A stretch of 64,000 nucleotides of DNA from CALBTQ01 sp036725605 (GCA_036725605.1 DAIMDW010000002.1:1-64000), one strand, 5' to 3'. Shown: positions 27,010 to 36,660, counted from the stretch's first letter. Notes: generated from the sequence alone by a model not told the origin. Made by a program: numbers and translations.

Positions 27010-28797
27010 GTGCTGATCATCAAAAATATCGAGGTCGTACCCCCCGAAGCGCCCAACGACGGCAGCGGCCGGGCGACGTGTCGCTGCACCGTGCTCACCC
27101 CCAACGAACAGGCGCATATCAACGCCGTGCGCATCGACCTGTCGCCGCTGGGGCTGGCGGCCGAGCATCCCCTCTCGCCGACCGATCATGTTCTGCCCGC
27201 CACCGCCGAGGGCGTGTACGAAACGTCCTGGCCCGTGCCGCTATTGGCCGAGCCGGGGCACTACGAATTGCCGCTGTTCGCGCTGGATTCCGAAGGCGCC
27301 GCCGGGCGGCAGAAAGCGACGCTGCGGATCGACTATTGCCGTCCCGCCTATCCGGCGGCGGTGACGCATGCGGACAATCGACGCGCGCTGGAGATGATCG
27401 CCGACGCGCCGCTGACGGCGGGCAACAGCGTGACGATCCTCGACGACGGTCAAGCCGCCTTCGACGCGCGCCTGGCGATGATCGAAAGCGCGACGCAACA
27501 GATCAACCTGCAGGCCTACACGCTCAGCGACGAGGGACAAAGCGACCGGCTGGTCAAGGCGCTGCTGACCAAGGCCGAGGCGGGCGTCGAGGTCAACGTG
27601 CTGCTCAACTCCGACACGCAGTTGCCCTCTTCGCCGATCGGCACGTTGCGCATGCGCTTTCAAAAACTGCTGCTCGACCTGCAACTGCTGGGGCAGAAAA
27701 TCGAAGCCCACCTGGCCGACGAAGCGAACGAAGGCGTGGTCGCCATGCTGATGCGGCAATGGCAGCAGAATTCGCGCGGCATCAACCTGCTGATGTTCAG
27801 CGGTCAGTTGCTGCGCGACGCGGGGATCGTCTCGCTGCGCGGCGGCGATCAACCGCCGGCGATCTGGCTGCAAAAGATGCGGCAGGATCGGACGCTGGAA
27901 ACCAAGGAAGCCAAGGATCGTTTGACCGTGTTCAACGGCCCCGGCGGGCTGCCCGCGCTGCCGCTGCTGGATTTCGCGATCCATGAGAAGATCCTGGTGG
28001 TCGACGGCGAACGGGCGATCGTCGGCGGGCGCAACATCGACGACCGCTATTTCTTCCACTGGCTGGACATGGACCTGCTGCTGACCGGCCCGCTCGTGCA
28101 TCGCGTGCAGCAGGGCTTTTTGCGCAGCTTCCGGACATTTTCCACCGGCAACGCCAACATCAAACAACCGGCCGAACTGTTCCGGGCGGACGAGCCGACC
28201 GGCGAGGTCGACGCGCAGTTCATTCAGTCGCAACCCTGGCGCGGCGAATACCAGACCATGCGCGTGCTGATCAGCGCGTTGCAGATGGCCCGCGAGCGCG
28301 TGTTCATCTCTTCGCAGTACGTCATTCTGCCCGATTGCCTGCTGCGCGACGCGCTGCTGGATGCGGCCCGGCGCGGGGTGGAAATCCGGATTCTGACCAA
28401 CTCCTACCGCACCTGTCAGGAGGTCGGTTTTTCCACCGGCTACCTGGTGTCGCTCAACTACCTGCCCGCATTGCTGGCCGAGAAAATCCGCATTTTCGAA
28501 ATCGACGGGCACGAGGTCGACGGGCAGCCGCAACCGTATCTGCACACCAAGGAGTTTCTCATCGACGGCGAGCTGGCGCTGATCGGCTCGTTCAACTTGT
28601 CGATCCGCAGTTGCTACATCGAGTCGGAAAATCTGATCGCCATTCATCATCCGGCGACGATCGCCGACCTGGAAGAGCGCTTCGTGCGCCGCCAGACCAC
28701 CCAGGCGAGTGAAATCACCGCCGCGCGCTTGAGCGAAATCAACCGTCAGCACAAAAGCAAGATCGAACTGGCGCGGTACGTCGAGCTGCTCTACTGA
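27010..28797 (+). CDS. Phospholipase D-family protein (cardiolipin synthase-like) with N-terminal beta domain
   Basis: The 595-residue protein has two HKD motifs: HEKILVVDGERAIVGGRNIDD near residue 325 and HTKEFLIDGELALIGSFNLS near residue 512. Two such motifs form one active site that acts through a phosphohistidine, as in cardiolipin synthases and bacterial PLDs. The first 115 residues look like an Ig-like beta-sandwich (GHYELPLFALDSEGAAGRQK) and are unusual for Cls. No signal peptide or N-terminal membrane helices are seen, so it may be cytoplasmic or peripheral. The start is a GTG with GGAG 5 bases upstream. It follows fdhE by 26 bases and could be co-transcribed with it. Substrate is unknown. 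Confidence 0.82.
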   Translation: MLIIKNIEVVPPEAPNDGSGRATCRCTVLTPNEQAHINAVRIDLSPLGLAAEHPLSPTDHVLPATAEGVYETSWPVPLLAEPGHYELPLFALDSEGAAGRQKATLRIDYCRPAYPAAVTHADNRRALEMIADAPLTAGNSVTILDDGQAAFDARLAMIESATQQINLQAYTLSDEGQSDRLVKALLTKAEAGVEVNVLLNSDTQLPSSPIGTLRMRFQKLLLDLQLLGQKIEAHLADEANEGVVAMLMRQWQQNSRGINLLMFSGQLLRDAGIVSLRGGDQPPAIWLQKMRQDRTLETKEAKDRLTVFNGPGGLPALPLLDFAIHEKILVVDGERAIVGGRNIDDRYFFHWLDMDLLLTGPLVHRVQQGFLRSFRTFSTGNANIKQPAELFRADEPTGEVDAQFIQSQPWRGEYQTMRVLISALQMARERVFISSQYVILPDCLLRDALLDAARRGVEIRILTNSYRTCQEVGFSTGYLVSLNYLPALLAEKIRIFEIDGHEVDGQPQPYLHTKEFLIDGELALIGSFNLSIRSCYIESENLIAIHHPATIADLEERFVRRQTTQASEITAARLSEINRQHKSKIELARYVELLY

Positions 28798-28850
28798 TAT
28801 TATTTATATTCGAATATTGCCAAGCGGTCCGAGAATTATTATGAATAGAA

Positions 28851-30722
28851 GTGAGTGGGGGTCTGCGTTTCCAAATGCCAGGCAAAAAGAACGAGTCGAT
28901 GATCAGCCGACCGACTGCGGAAGGCTTTTTCTTCAAAAGCCGCGTGCAGGGACGATTGTTCTATACCCTGCTGACGATCGGCTTGCTGCCGTTGTTGGTG
29001 ACGGCGTCGATCAGCTATCTGCTCGCGCGCAATACGGTGAAAAAGGAGGAAGGGATTCAGTTGCGCGCCATCGTGGAAATGAAGGCGCGGCTGCTGGACG
29101 TCTGGTATCACGAACGGGCGCAGGACGTCGCGGACATCGCCGACAGCGAGCACATCCGCCAATGCCCGGGCATCGAAATGAAGACCGAGCAAAACAAAAC
29201 CTGCGCGTTGCTGGATCGGTTCAAGAAGCGCTCATCCTCGTTCATCCAAATCGCGGTGATCGATCAGAATGCGCACACCCATGCCGCAACCGGACCGCTG
29301 CCGATCGGGGTGAACCTGAACCACATTATCTTCATGATCGCCGAACTGCAGCGTTCCCCCGAGCGGAGCATCATCCGCGCCCTGCACGAGCCGGAGTTGG
29401 GCACCGTGGTGGTCACCGCGCGCAAAGTCGACAACGACCGGCAAGACGAGCAGTTGTTCGTCATCGGCCTGTTGAACATGAACGAGATTTCGCGGGATAT
29501 CATCGACGATAAAACCGGGCTGGGCGTCAGCGGCCTCACCTACCTGATCGACGAGCATGGCGTACCTCTCGATTCCGAACGCTTTTCCGCCAACCGCAAC
29601 AAGTCGCTCACCGTCGACATGAAAAAATTTCAGAATCAGCGTCTGCAAGTCGTTACCGGCATTGCCGGCCCCAAGGTGTTGCGGTACGGCATTCGGATCG
29701 AGGATCTGGGCTGGAGCCTGATCACGGAACGCAACATCGACGAGGTTTTCCGCTCGATTCGCTATATCCGCACGGTCGTGTTGGGCACGACCATGCTCCT
29801 GGTGCTGGCGGTGGCCTTTTTATCGGCCTGGATCTCCCGCTATTACACCAAACCGCTGCGGGCGGCCACCAAAGCGGCCGATGCCTTGGCCGCGGGCAAT
29901 TTGACGACCAAGATCAACTACCAGTCGATCGGCGAAGCGCAGCATTTGATCGACGCGTTCAACAAAATGGTCGACAACGTACGCAGCACGCAGAGCGAAT
30001 TGTCGGAAAAACGCAACGAACTGCAGGAAGCCTACGACAAACTGGTGGCCGCGCAGGATCGCCTGTTGCAGCAGGAGCGCATAGCGGCCATCGGTCAGTT
30101 CACGGCCAGCGTCATCCATGAAATGCGCAATCCGCTTTCTTCGATCATGATGAACCTGCAGATATTGGCGCGGCCCACCGACGACCGGGAGCGGCTGGCC
30201 AAGCACTATCATCTGGCCGTCAACGCGGTGAATCGTTTGAAGGTCATGTTCAACGATCTGCTCAACTTCGCCAAGCCGATCGACATCGAGCCCAAACCGA
30301 CGGCGTTGCGGCCGATGCTCGAAGCCGTCATCGGCGAGATGCAAAACAAGTTGCAGGAGCGAAGCATCGACGTGCAATTGGTGATCGAACTGGGCGACGA
30401 TCACGTCCTGCTGGACGCCGGCCGCTTCCGGCAGGTATTTCTCAATCTGTTGAACAACGCGGTCGAGGCGATGCCGGACGGCGGCACGATCCTCATTCGC
30501 TCGCGCTTCGCCGACGGCCTGCTGCTGATCGAAGTGATCGACGACGGTCCGGGCATGACGCCCGAGGTCAGTGCGCGCCTGTTCGAACCGTTTTTCACCA
30601 CCAAGGAAAACGGCGTCGGGCTGGGCTTGCTGGTCGTGAAAAAGATCGTCGAAGCGCACGGCGGCAATCTGGCGTTGCACAGCGAACCCGGACAGGGCAC
30701 CACGGTGCGCATCACGTTGTAA
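28851..30722 (+). CDS. Membrane sensor histidine kinase with Cache-like sensor and HAMP
   Basis: The protein has up to 623 residues. TM1 (FYTLLTIGLLPLLVTASISY) is followed by a large extracytoplasmic region of about 250 residues resembling double-Cache sensors (LGVSGLTYLIDEHGVPL). TM2 (VVLGTTMLLVLAVAFLSAW), HAMP and a coiled-coil come next. The HisKA H-box is VIHEMRNPLSS (His near 423 from the GTG), and the ATPase domain has NLLNNAVEAMPDGG, DDGPGM and GVGLGLLVV. The start is ambiguous: GTG 28851, ATG 28875 and ATG 28899 are in frame and none has a strong site. The regulator gene follows after 11 bases, so the two form a two-component pair. Confidence 0.9.
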   Translation: MSGGLRFQMPGKKNESMISRPTAEGFFFKSRVQGRLFYTLLTIGLLPLLVTASISYLLARNTVKKEEGIQLRAIVEMKARLLDVWYHERAQDVADIADSEHIRQCPGIEMKTEQNKTCALLDRFKKRSSSFIQIAVIDQNAHTHAATGPLPIGVNLNHIIFMIAELQRSPERSIIRALHEPELGTVVVTARKVDNDRQDEQLFVIGLLNMNEISRDIIDDKTGLGVSGLTYLIDEHGVPLDSERFSANRNKSLTVDMKKFQNQRLQVVTGIAGPKVLRYGIRIEDLGWSLITERNIDEVFRSIRYIRTVVLGTTMLLVLAVAFLSAWISRYYTKPLRAATKAADALAAGNLTTKINYQSIGEAQHLIDAFNKMVDNVRSTQSELSEKRNELQEAYDKLVAAQDRLLQQERIAAIGQFTASVIHEMRNPLSSIMMNLQILARPTDDRERLAKHYHLAVNAVNRLKVMFNDLLNFAKPIDIEPKPTALRPMLEAVIGEMQNKLQERSIDVQLVIELGDDHVLLDAGRFRQVFLNLLNNAVEAMPDGGTILIRSRFADGLLLIEVIDDGPGMTPEVSARLFEPFFTTKENGVGLGLLVVKKIVEAHGGNLALHSEPGQGTTVRITL

Positions 30723-30733
30723 AGGAAGGTCGG

Positions 30734-32074
30734 ATGAATAAAGTCCTGCTCATCGATGACGACAAGACGATCGGCGAAACGCTGCGCCTGCATTTGTCCA
30801 GCCAGGGGTACGAAGTCACGCTGGCCAACCGCATCGGCGAAGGCCGTCGGCTCTGGCAATTGGGCAATCCGGATCTGGTGCTGCTGGACCAGAAGCTGCC
30901 CGACGGCAGCGGGCTGGATCTGCTGCGCGAGGCGAAGCGGGAACGTTGGTCGGGCAGCGTGATCATGATCACCGGCTACCAGGACATGACCTCGACGATC
31001 GACGCGATGAAACTGGGCGCCTTCGATTACCTGCTCAAACCGCTGAACCTGGACGAATTCGACCTGGTCATCGAAAAGGCCGTGCATACCGCCAAATTGG
31101 ACGCGCGCCTCAAGGCCATCAGTCGCGAGCACACCGAGGATTTCAACCGCTACGACATCGTCGGCAACAGTCCGGCCATCTACAAGGTCATCAAGCAGAT
31201 CGGTCTGGCGGCGAATAATCCGGTGACCGTTCTGGTGCAGGGCGAATCGGGCACCGGCAAGGAGCTGATCACGCGCGTGCTGCATCGCGCGACCAATCCC
31301 GAAGAGCCGTTCGTGGCCATCAACTGTTCGGCGATGGTGGAAACGCTGCTGGAAAGCGAATTGTTCGGCCATGAAAAAGGGGCGTTCACCAGCGCGCACA
31401 TGCGCAAGATCGGCAAGCTCGAATTCGCCGGCGCGGGCACGGTGTTTCTGGACGAGATCAGCGAACTGTCGACGAACCTGCAAGCCAAGCTGCTGCGGGT
31501 GATTCAGGAGCGCGAATTCGAGCGCGTGGGCGGGCTGAAATCGCTGCCGCTCAAGGCGCGGATCGTCACGGCGACCAACCGCGACTTGAAGCAGTTGGTG
31601 CAGGAGGGACGATTCCGCGAGGATCTGTACTATCGCCTGCAGGTGTTTTTCATCACGCTGCCGCCCTTGCGCGAGCATCGCGAGGACATCCCCCTGTTGG
31701 TCGAGCACCTGCTCAAGCGCATCAACATCGAACTGCACAAGAAAATCGTCAAAGTGGCCGACAACGATCTGGAGCGGCTGATGGCCTTCGACTGGCCGGG
31801 CAACGTGCGCGAATTGTACAACGTGCTGATTCGCGCGGCGGTGGTTTCCAAAGGCGACGTGCTGGTGCTGGGCGATTTCGGCGACCGGCAAACCTCGTCG
31901 CCCGACAGCCTCGGGCGCAGCCTGCCTTCGCTGAAGGAATTGGAGAAGGAACACATCGAACGCGTGTTGCGCTTCACCAAAGGCAACTACGGCGAGGCGT
32001 GCGAGATCCTGGGCATCACGCGGCCGACGCTGCGCAAGAAACTGGAAGACTACAACCTCAGGGATTCGTTCTAG
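30734..32074 (+). CDS. NtrC-family response regulator with altered sigma-54 loop (GAFTSA)
   Basis: The 446-residue protein has a receiver domain with D8-D10, phospho-acceptor D52 and FDYLLKP at the conserved Lys. The AAA+ domain has Walker A GESGTGKE, LFGHEKGAFTSA and Walker B GTVFLDEISE. The C-terminal Fis-type HTH reads ACEILGITRPTLRKKLEDY. The sigma-54 contact loop normally reads GAFTGA; here Ser replaces the second Gly (residue 220). All ATPase motifs remain, so it is probably still an ATPase, but sigma-54 activation may be changed. AAGGAAGG lies upstream of the ATG. Its stop codon shares the CTAG tetramer with the stop of the convergent DUF302 gene. Confidence 0.9.
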   Translation: MNKVLLIDDDKTIGETLRLHLSSQGYEVTLANRIGEGRRLWQLGNPDLVLLDQKLPDGSGLDLLREAKRERWSGSVIMITGYQDMTSTIDAMKLGAFDYLLKPLNLDEFDLVIEKAVHTAKLDARLKAISREHTEDFNRYDIVGNSPAIYKVIKQIGLAANNPVTVLVQGESGTGKELITRVLHRATNPEEPFVAINCSAMVETLLESELFGHEKGAFTSAHMRKIGKLEFAGAGTVFLDEISELSTNLQAKLLRVIQEREFERVGGLKSLPLKARIVTATNRDLKQLVQEGRFREDLYYRLQVFFITLPPLREHREDIPLLVEHLLKRINIELHKKIVKVADNDLERLMAFDWPGNVRELYNVLIRAAVVSKGDVLVLGDFGDRQTSSPDSLGRSLPSLKELEKEHIERVLRFTKGNYGEACEILGITRPTLRKKLEDYNLRDSF

Positions 32075-32460
32075 CCGGTGATCGTCGCGAGCACGCGGTC
32101 GATGCGCGCGCCGACGTCCTGAAACACTTCTTGCAGAATGGGATCGTCCACCATTTCGACGAACGGTTCGGCGCTGCGCGCCACGATCGCGGTGCCGCCT
32201 TTCTCCTCGAACACCGAAATGTTGCAGGGCAGCATTACGCCGATATCCTTGTTCGCCGTCAGCAGCTTGCGCGCCAGCGGCGGATTGCACGCGCCCAGAA
32301 TCACATAGCGGTCCATCGTATGATCGAGTTTCTTTTTCATCGTTTCCTGCACGTCGATGCGCGTGAGGATGCCGAAGCCTTCGGTCGCCAGCGCTGCGGT
32401 AAGCTTTTCGACGGCGGTGTCGAAATCCAATGAGGTGTCCACCCGTTTGGCAAAATTCAT
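32071..32460 (-). CDS. DUF302 family protein
   Basis: The 129-residue protein matches DUF302 (TT1751-like): FDTAVEKLTAALATEGFGILTRIDVQETMKKK in pieces, then YVILGACNPPLARKLL and GVMLPCNISVFEEKGGT. DUF302 proteins are small cytoplasmic or periplasmic proteins of unknown function, often next to metal or sulfur genes. The frame opens at a GTG at 32478. The ATG at 32460 gives the standard length and has GTGGAG 7 bases upstream. It lies 50 bases downstream of the copper ATPase gene in the same direction, so the two are probably co-transcribed and its role may relate to copper. Confidence 0.85.
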   Translation of the reverse strand: MNFAKRVDTSLDFDTAVEKLTAALATEGFGILTRIDVQETMKKKLDHTMDRYVILGACNPPLARKLLTANKDIGVMLPCNISVFEEKGGTAIVARSAEPFVEMVDDPILQEVFQDVGARIDRVLATITG

Positions 32461-32510
32461 TTTTTTCTCCACTTCCACAGGTTCAAGATTTTCCGTGACT
32501 TGTCACCGGC

Positions 32511-35222
32511 CTATTTTTCAATGTTCGCGTTGCGCAACCGCAGACTGTTGGTGACGACCGACACCGAACTGAAGGCCATGGCCGCCGCGGCGTAGACCGG
32601 TTGGAGGAAAATGCCCAGCGGCGCGAGCACGCCGGCCGCGATGGGAAGACCCAGGGTGTTGTAGACAAACGCCCAGAAGAGATTTTGTTTGATCGTCCGG
32701 ACCGTGCGCCGGCTCAGCCGGATCGCCGTCACCACATCTGCCAAAGATCGTTTCATTAATGTAATGTCGCCCGCTTCCATGGCAAGGTCCGTACCCGATC
32801 CCATGGCGATGCCGACATCGGCCTGCACCAGCGCGGGGGCGTCGTTGATGCCGTCGCCGACCATCGCCACGACTTCGCCGGTCTGTTGGATTTCCTTAAT
32901 TTTTTTCAGTTTCTCGGCGGGCAACACCTCGGCGATGACCTGATCGACGCCCAGTTGCGTCGCCATCGCCTGCGCCACGCGGTGGTTGTCGCCGGTGAGC
33001 ATCCACACCTTGAGGCCCATTCGCTTGAGTTGCGCAACGGTCTCGCGTGCCTCGCCACGCGCCTGATCGGCGATCGCCAACACGCCCACCACCTGCCCCG
33101 ACGAAGCGACGAACACCGGCGTTTTGCCCTCGTTGGCCAGGCGCTCGGCCTTGTCGCCGAAGCCGTTGAGCAGTATCTGCGACGCTTCCATCAACTGCCG
33201 GTTGCCCAACAGCACCGGCGCTCCCGCGATGCTGACGCTCACGCCCAATCCCGGTTGCGCATGAAAATCCTCACCCGAGGCGATGGACAAACCGCGCTGT
33301 TGCGCAAAGCGGACGATCGCCTGCCCCAGCGGATGCTCGCTGTGCGCTTCGGCCGCCGCGGCCAGGGCCAGCACCTCGTTTTCGCCGTGCGAGCCGTTGG
33401 TGAGCACATCACCGACTTCCGGCCGGCCGATCGTCAGCGTGCCGGTCTTGTCGAACACCACGGCGGTCAGCCGCTGCACTTTCTCCAGCGCCTCGCCGCC
33501 CTTGATCAGAATTCCCTTCTCCGCGCCCAGGCCGGTGCCGACCATGATCGCCGTGGGCGTGGCCAGGCCCAACGCGCACGGACAGGCGATGATCAACACC
33601 GAGATGAACACGAAGATCGCGCGGGGCAGCGCGGGATCCGGTCCGAGCGCCAGCCACAGGCCGAAGGCCAGCACGGCGATGGAAATGACCGCCGGCACGA
33701 ACACGGCGGCCACTTTGTCGGCGAGTCGTTGAATGGGCGCCTTGGAGCCCTGCGCTTCGCGCACCACGCGCACGATCTGCGCGAGCATCGTATCGCGCCC
33801 GACGCGCTCGGCACGGAAACGCAAATGACCGGTGAGGTTGATCGTCGCGCCGATCACGCGTTCGCCGACCCGCTTGTCCACCGGCATGCTTTCGCCGGTA
33901 AGCATCGCCTCGTCGACCGTCGAATCGCCGGCGAGCACGACGCCGTCCACGGGGATTTTCTCGCCGGGGCGCACCAGCACCTCGTCGCCGACCACGACGT
34001 CCTCGATGGGAATTTCCACCTCGTTGCCGTCACGGCGCACGCGGGCGGTTTTACTGCCCAGGCCCATCAACTGCTTGATCGCCTCGCTGGTGCGTCCTTT
34101 GGCGCGCGCCTCCAACAGGCGCCCGAGCAAGATGAGCGTGATGATGATCGCGGCCGTGTCGTAATAAACCGCCACCCGGCCGCCGCTGACCGCGGCGAAC
34201 CAATCGGGGCGCACGGTGGCCAACAGGGAATAAAAAAAAGCGGCGCCGGTGCCGACGCTCACCAGGGTGTTCATATCGGCGGACCCGCCTTTTAAGGCGA
34301 GGTAGAATCCGCGATGAAAGCGGCCTCCCGCATACAAGAACACCGGCAACGTCAGCAGCAACAGCACGTAGTGCATCGCCTGACGCGGGATCAGATCCAA
34401 ACCGGGAAAGAATTTTTGCCCCATGCCGATCAGGATCAGCGCCGACAAGGCGGCGGCCAGCACGAACTGATGCTTCAAACGTGCGTATTCGCGCACGCGC
34501 TGGCCGGTATCCTCGTCCAGGGTCATATCGCCGGACACCTTGATCACTTCGTAGTTGCCGGCTTGGCGAATCGCGCGTTTGAGATCGCCGATCTCGACCG
34601 CGCCGGGAACATAACGCACCGTGGCCTGTTCACCGGCGAAATTCACCGCCGCCGCTTCGACGCCCGGCAGATCGTTGAGCGCCTCTTCCACCCGCGAGAC
34701 GCAGGTGGCGCAACTCATGCCGGTGATGTCGAGGGTGACGGTCTGGCGGCCGACGTCATAGCCGGCGGCGCGCACGCGCGAGGAAATGTCGGAGAGTCCC
34801 ACCCGGTCTGGCTCATAAGCGACCATGGCCGATTCGGAAGCGAAGTTCACCGTTGCTTCCAGTATCCCGGGTACTTCGCTGAGCGCCGATTGAACCTTTA
34901 CCGCGCAGGTTGCGCAATGCAGGCCGACGATCGGCAACTCGACTTTGCGGGTGGGACTCACATGGGCAGAAGGGTCTTTTTTTTGAAAGGTTGCTTTTTC
35001 GGTTGCGTTTTCCATGGGACTTGTTTTCTGTGGGTTTGTTTTACTGGCGGACATTCCTCCATGAACAGAGCCAAACGCGGACTGGTTGCCACCCACAACG
35101 GTTGCGGATGCGGGAGTCCCGCTCGACTGAAAGCTGTGGCGGCCTTCCACGGAAGGCACGTTTCTTCGCTCCGGTGCCATGAGTCGCTCCATAAAGGAGA
35201 TTTTAAACTTTTCAAGGTTCAT
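32511..35222 (-). CDS. copA: Copper-exporting P1B-type ATPase
   Basis: The product has up to 903 residues. Two N-terminal heavy-metal domains carry GLHCATC and GMSCATC. The P-type core follows with TGES (actuator), the CPC membrane metal site (ACPCALG), DKTGTLT (phosphorylated Asp), SEHPLG, GDGINDAPAL and the CopA C-terminal signature AFSSVSVVTNSLRLR. It should pump Cu(I) out of the cytoplasm using ATP. About 90 residues precede the first metal domain; they are low-complexity and poor in His. The true start may lie downstream (for example at the Met of SPMENATEK), since the first ATG lacks a ribosome binding site. No copper-responsive regulator gene is adjacent. Confidence 0.93.
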   Translation of the reverse strand: MNLEKFKISFMERLMAPERRNVPSVEGRHSFQSSGTPASATVVGGNQSAFGSVHGGMSASKTNPQKTSPMENATEKATFQKKDPSAHVSPTRKVELPIVGLHCATCAVKVQSALSEVPGILEATVNFASESAMVAYEPDRVGLSDISSRVRAAGYDVGRQTVTLDITGMSCATCVSRVEEALNDLPGVEAAAVNFAGEQATVRYVPGAVEIGDLKRAIRQAGNYEVIKVSGDMTLDEDTGQRVREYARLKHQFVLAAALSALILIGMGQKFFPGLDLIPRQAMHYVLLLLTLPVFLYAGGRFHRGFYLALKGGSADMNTLVSVGTGAAFFYSLLATVRPDWFAAVSGGRVAVYYDTAAIIITLILLGRLLEARAKGRTSEAIKQLMGLGSKTARVRRDGNEVEIPIEDVVVGDEVLVRPGEKIPVDGVVLAGDSTVDEAMLTGESMPVDKRVGERVIGATINLTGHLRFRAERVGRDTMLAQIVRVVREAQGSKAPIQRLADKVAAVFVPAVISIAVLAFGLWLALGPDPALPRAIFVFISVLIIACPCALGLATPTAIMVGTGLGAEKGILIKGGEALEKVQRLTAVVFDKTGTLTIGRPEVGDVLTNGSHGENEVLALAAAAEAHSEHPLGQAIVRFAQQRGLSIASGEDFHAQPGLGVSVSIAGAPVLLGNRQLMEASQILLNGFGDKAERLANEGKTPVFVASSGQVVGVLAIADQARGEARETVAQLKRMGLKVWMLTGDNHRVAQAMATQLGVDQVIAEVLPAEKLKKIKEIQQTGEVVAMVGDGINDAPALVQADVGIAMGSGTDLAMEAGDITLMKRSLADVVTAIRLSRRTVRTIKQNLFWAFVYNTLGLPIAAGVLAPLGIFLQPVYAAAAMAFSSVSVVTNSLRLRNANIEK

Positions 35223-35700
35223 GCCAACTATAGGAAATTTTTATCTTGTTGTATATAAAGTGTTTTTAAGATTATCCACAAGGCGTTTCGGCCCTCTGTT
35301 CGAAAACATTTTTCCATACCATTTGAAAATAGTTTTCAATCGCGAAAACCGAGGAGAAATGCCGACGCTCGCCAGGAATTGATTATTTTCATTTAATACG
35401 TACTTAAATGGAAGGTGCGACGCCGAGTTGGGGGCTTTCCCGGCGTCGCAGGAGAGGAGATTGGTCTTGCTGCGAAAAAGGTTTATGCAAGCTCTCAAAA
35501 AACTGGTCTTTTCTTGAGCAAGGACAATGCCAAGATTTTTCGGAAAATGTTAAGTGCTTGCCAGTAAACGAAATTTTTTTATAACGCGGTTTTGGCGGCC
35601 GTGAAAATCATCCGCTACCCTCTCAAAAATCCGAGACTGCTGTGAAATATCTGAGAGACAGGTCACAGAAATCCTAAGTGAAATCGAAAAAATAGAACCT
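35223..35700. other. AT-rich intergenic region upstream of copA
   Basis: This 478-bp gap lies between the copA start and the end of the radical SAM gene. It is clearly more AT-rich than its surroundings and should hold the copA promoter. Visible items are one perfect DnaA box (TTATCCACA at 35272-35280), a strong 10-bp inverted repeat at 35416-35450 and a possible 18-codon plus-strand ORF at 35461-35517 behind GGAGAGGAG. No longer gene can be supported. Confidence 0.6.
35416..35450. repeat. Perfect 10-bp inverted repeat (hairpin)
   Basis: TGCGACGCCG at 35416-35425 and CGGCGTCGCA at 35441-35450 pair perfectly with a 15-base loop. No T-tract follows on the plus strand, where GGAGAGGAG follows instead. 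It could be an operator, an RNA hairpin or a REP-like remnant. Confidence 0.6.
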
Positions 35701-36660
35701 TCATTCTACGGCCGACTCGTCAAAGCAGCAATTAATCAGCAGATGGCAGTTCTTGCGGCAGTTCGCCATTTCCGCCCGCACGCGCCGGGCCTGCTTGCCG
35801 GTGGCGATCTCCACGATGCCCTTCCCGGCGAACAGGTTGCCGATCGGCTCGTAGCGCCCACAGAATTTCACCACGCCGGCGCCCTCGATGGTCAGCCCGA
35901 AGTTGCCCACGTTGCAGCGCCCCATGGCGATCGTCCCGGGGTGGCGGAAGTAGTCGATGAGCACCGGGAATTGCGCGTCCTCGTTGAGGATCGGAAAACC
36001 GGCGCGCTTCATATTAAGTAGCTCGCCGAGCACCTCGGCGACGCGGTCGGGATCGTCGGGGAACAACGGGCTGTCGACCCACCAGTTGTCGCGCGGCTCT
36101 TCGCCGAAGGGCTGCATCAGCGCCTGAAAGAAAATGCCCGACAGCCGCGGGTTGTCGCGCACCCAGGTGACGAAGCCCTGCAAGATCTCGATGTTCTCGC
36201 GGCAGATGACGCAATTGACGAACACCTTCATGCCGTTGTCGGTGGCGTGGGTGATCGCCCGTTCGGCCAGCGGGAAGGCGTCCGGGCGGCAGCGCAGTTT
36301 GTTGTGCACGTGGTCGAAGCCGTCGAGGGAAAGGACGATGTGATCCAGGCCCATCACGGCCAGTTCGTGCGCCAGTTCGCCGCTCAGCGAAAAGCCGTTG
36401 GTGTTGATCGTCGGGTCCAGCCCCGCTTCGAGCGCGCAGCGCACCAGCGGCTTGAGGTTGGGGGACAGCAGCGGCTCGCCGCCGGCGATTTTCAGCTCCA
36501 TGGGGCCGAGCCACGCGCCGATATCGCGCACCGCGCGGCACAGCGTTTCGGCGTCGAGTTCGTTCTCCACCGGATTGCGCCAGATGCGGCAATGCAGGCA
36601 CCGCGCGTCGCAACGGTTGGTCAGATGAATGCTGACATAGGCCGGCCGAAAATCGTCCAT
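35701..36660 (-). CDS. Radical SAM protein with SPASM-like C-terminal Cys cluster
   Basis: The 319-residue protein has the radical SAM motif CDARCLHC (C17, C21, C24) for the SAM-binding [4Fe-4S] cluster, KIAGGEPLLSPNL (the GGE motif) and INTNGFSLS. The C-terminal part has further cysteines (CNVGNFG, KFCGRYEPIGNL, CRKNCHLLINCC) that could hold an auxiliary SPASM-type cluster. Such enzymes modify peptides, proteins or small molecules. No precursor peptide is evident. The ATG at 36660 has GAAAGGG 6 bases upstream; another ATG at 36675 is possible. It is the last gene of a minus-strand run with two outer-membrane proteins and TlpA. Confidence 0.85.
   Translation of the reverse strand: MDDFRPAYVSIHLTNRCDARCLHCRIWRNPVENELDAETLCRAVRDIGAWLGPMELKIAGGEPLLSPNLKPLVRCALEAGLDPTINTNGFSLSGELAHELAVMGLDHIVLSLDGFDHVHNKLRCRPDAFPLAERAITHATDNGMKVFVNCVICRENIEILQGFVTWVRDNPRLSGIFFQALMQPFGEEPRDNWWVDSPLFPDDPDRVAEVLGELLNMKRAGFPILNEDAQFPVLIDYFRHPGTIAMGRCNVGNFGLTIEGAGVVKFCGRYEPIGNLFAGKGIVEIATGKQARRVRAEMANCRKNCHLLINCCFDESAVE

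Noticed and set aside
35272..35280. Perfect DnaA box, possible replication origin
   Set aside because: A single box without a cluster, no dnaA/dnaN or DUE-like region; one match by chance is expected.
35241..35498. Minus-strand 85-codon ORF downstream of the radical SAM gene as a possible precursor peptide
   Set aside because: Starts at a TTG without a ribosome binding site, only two Cys and no leader/core pattern.
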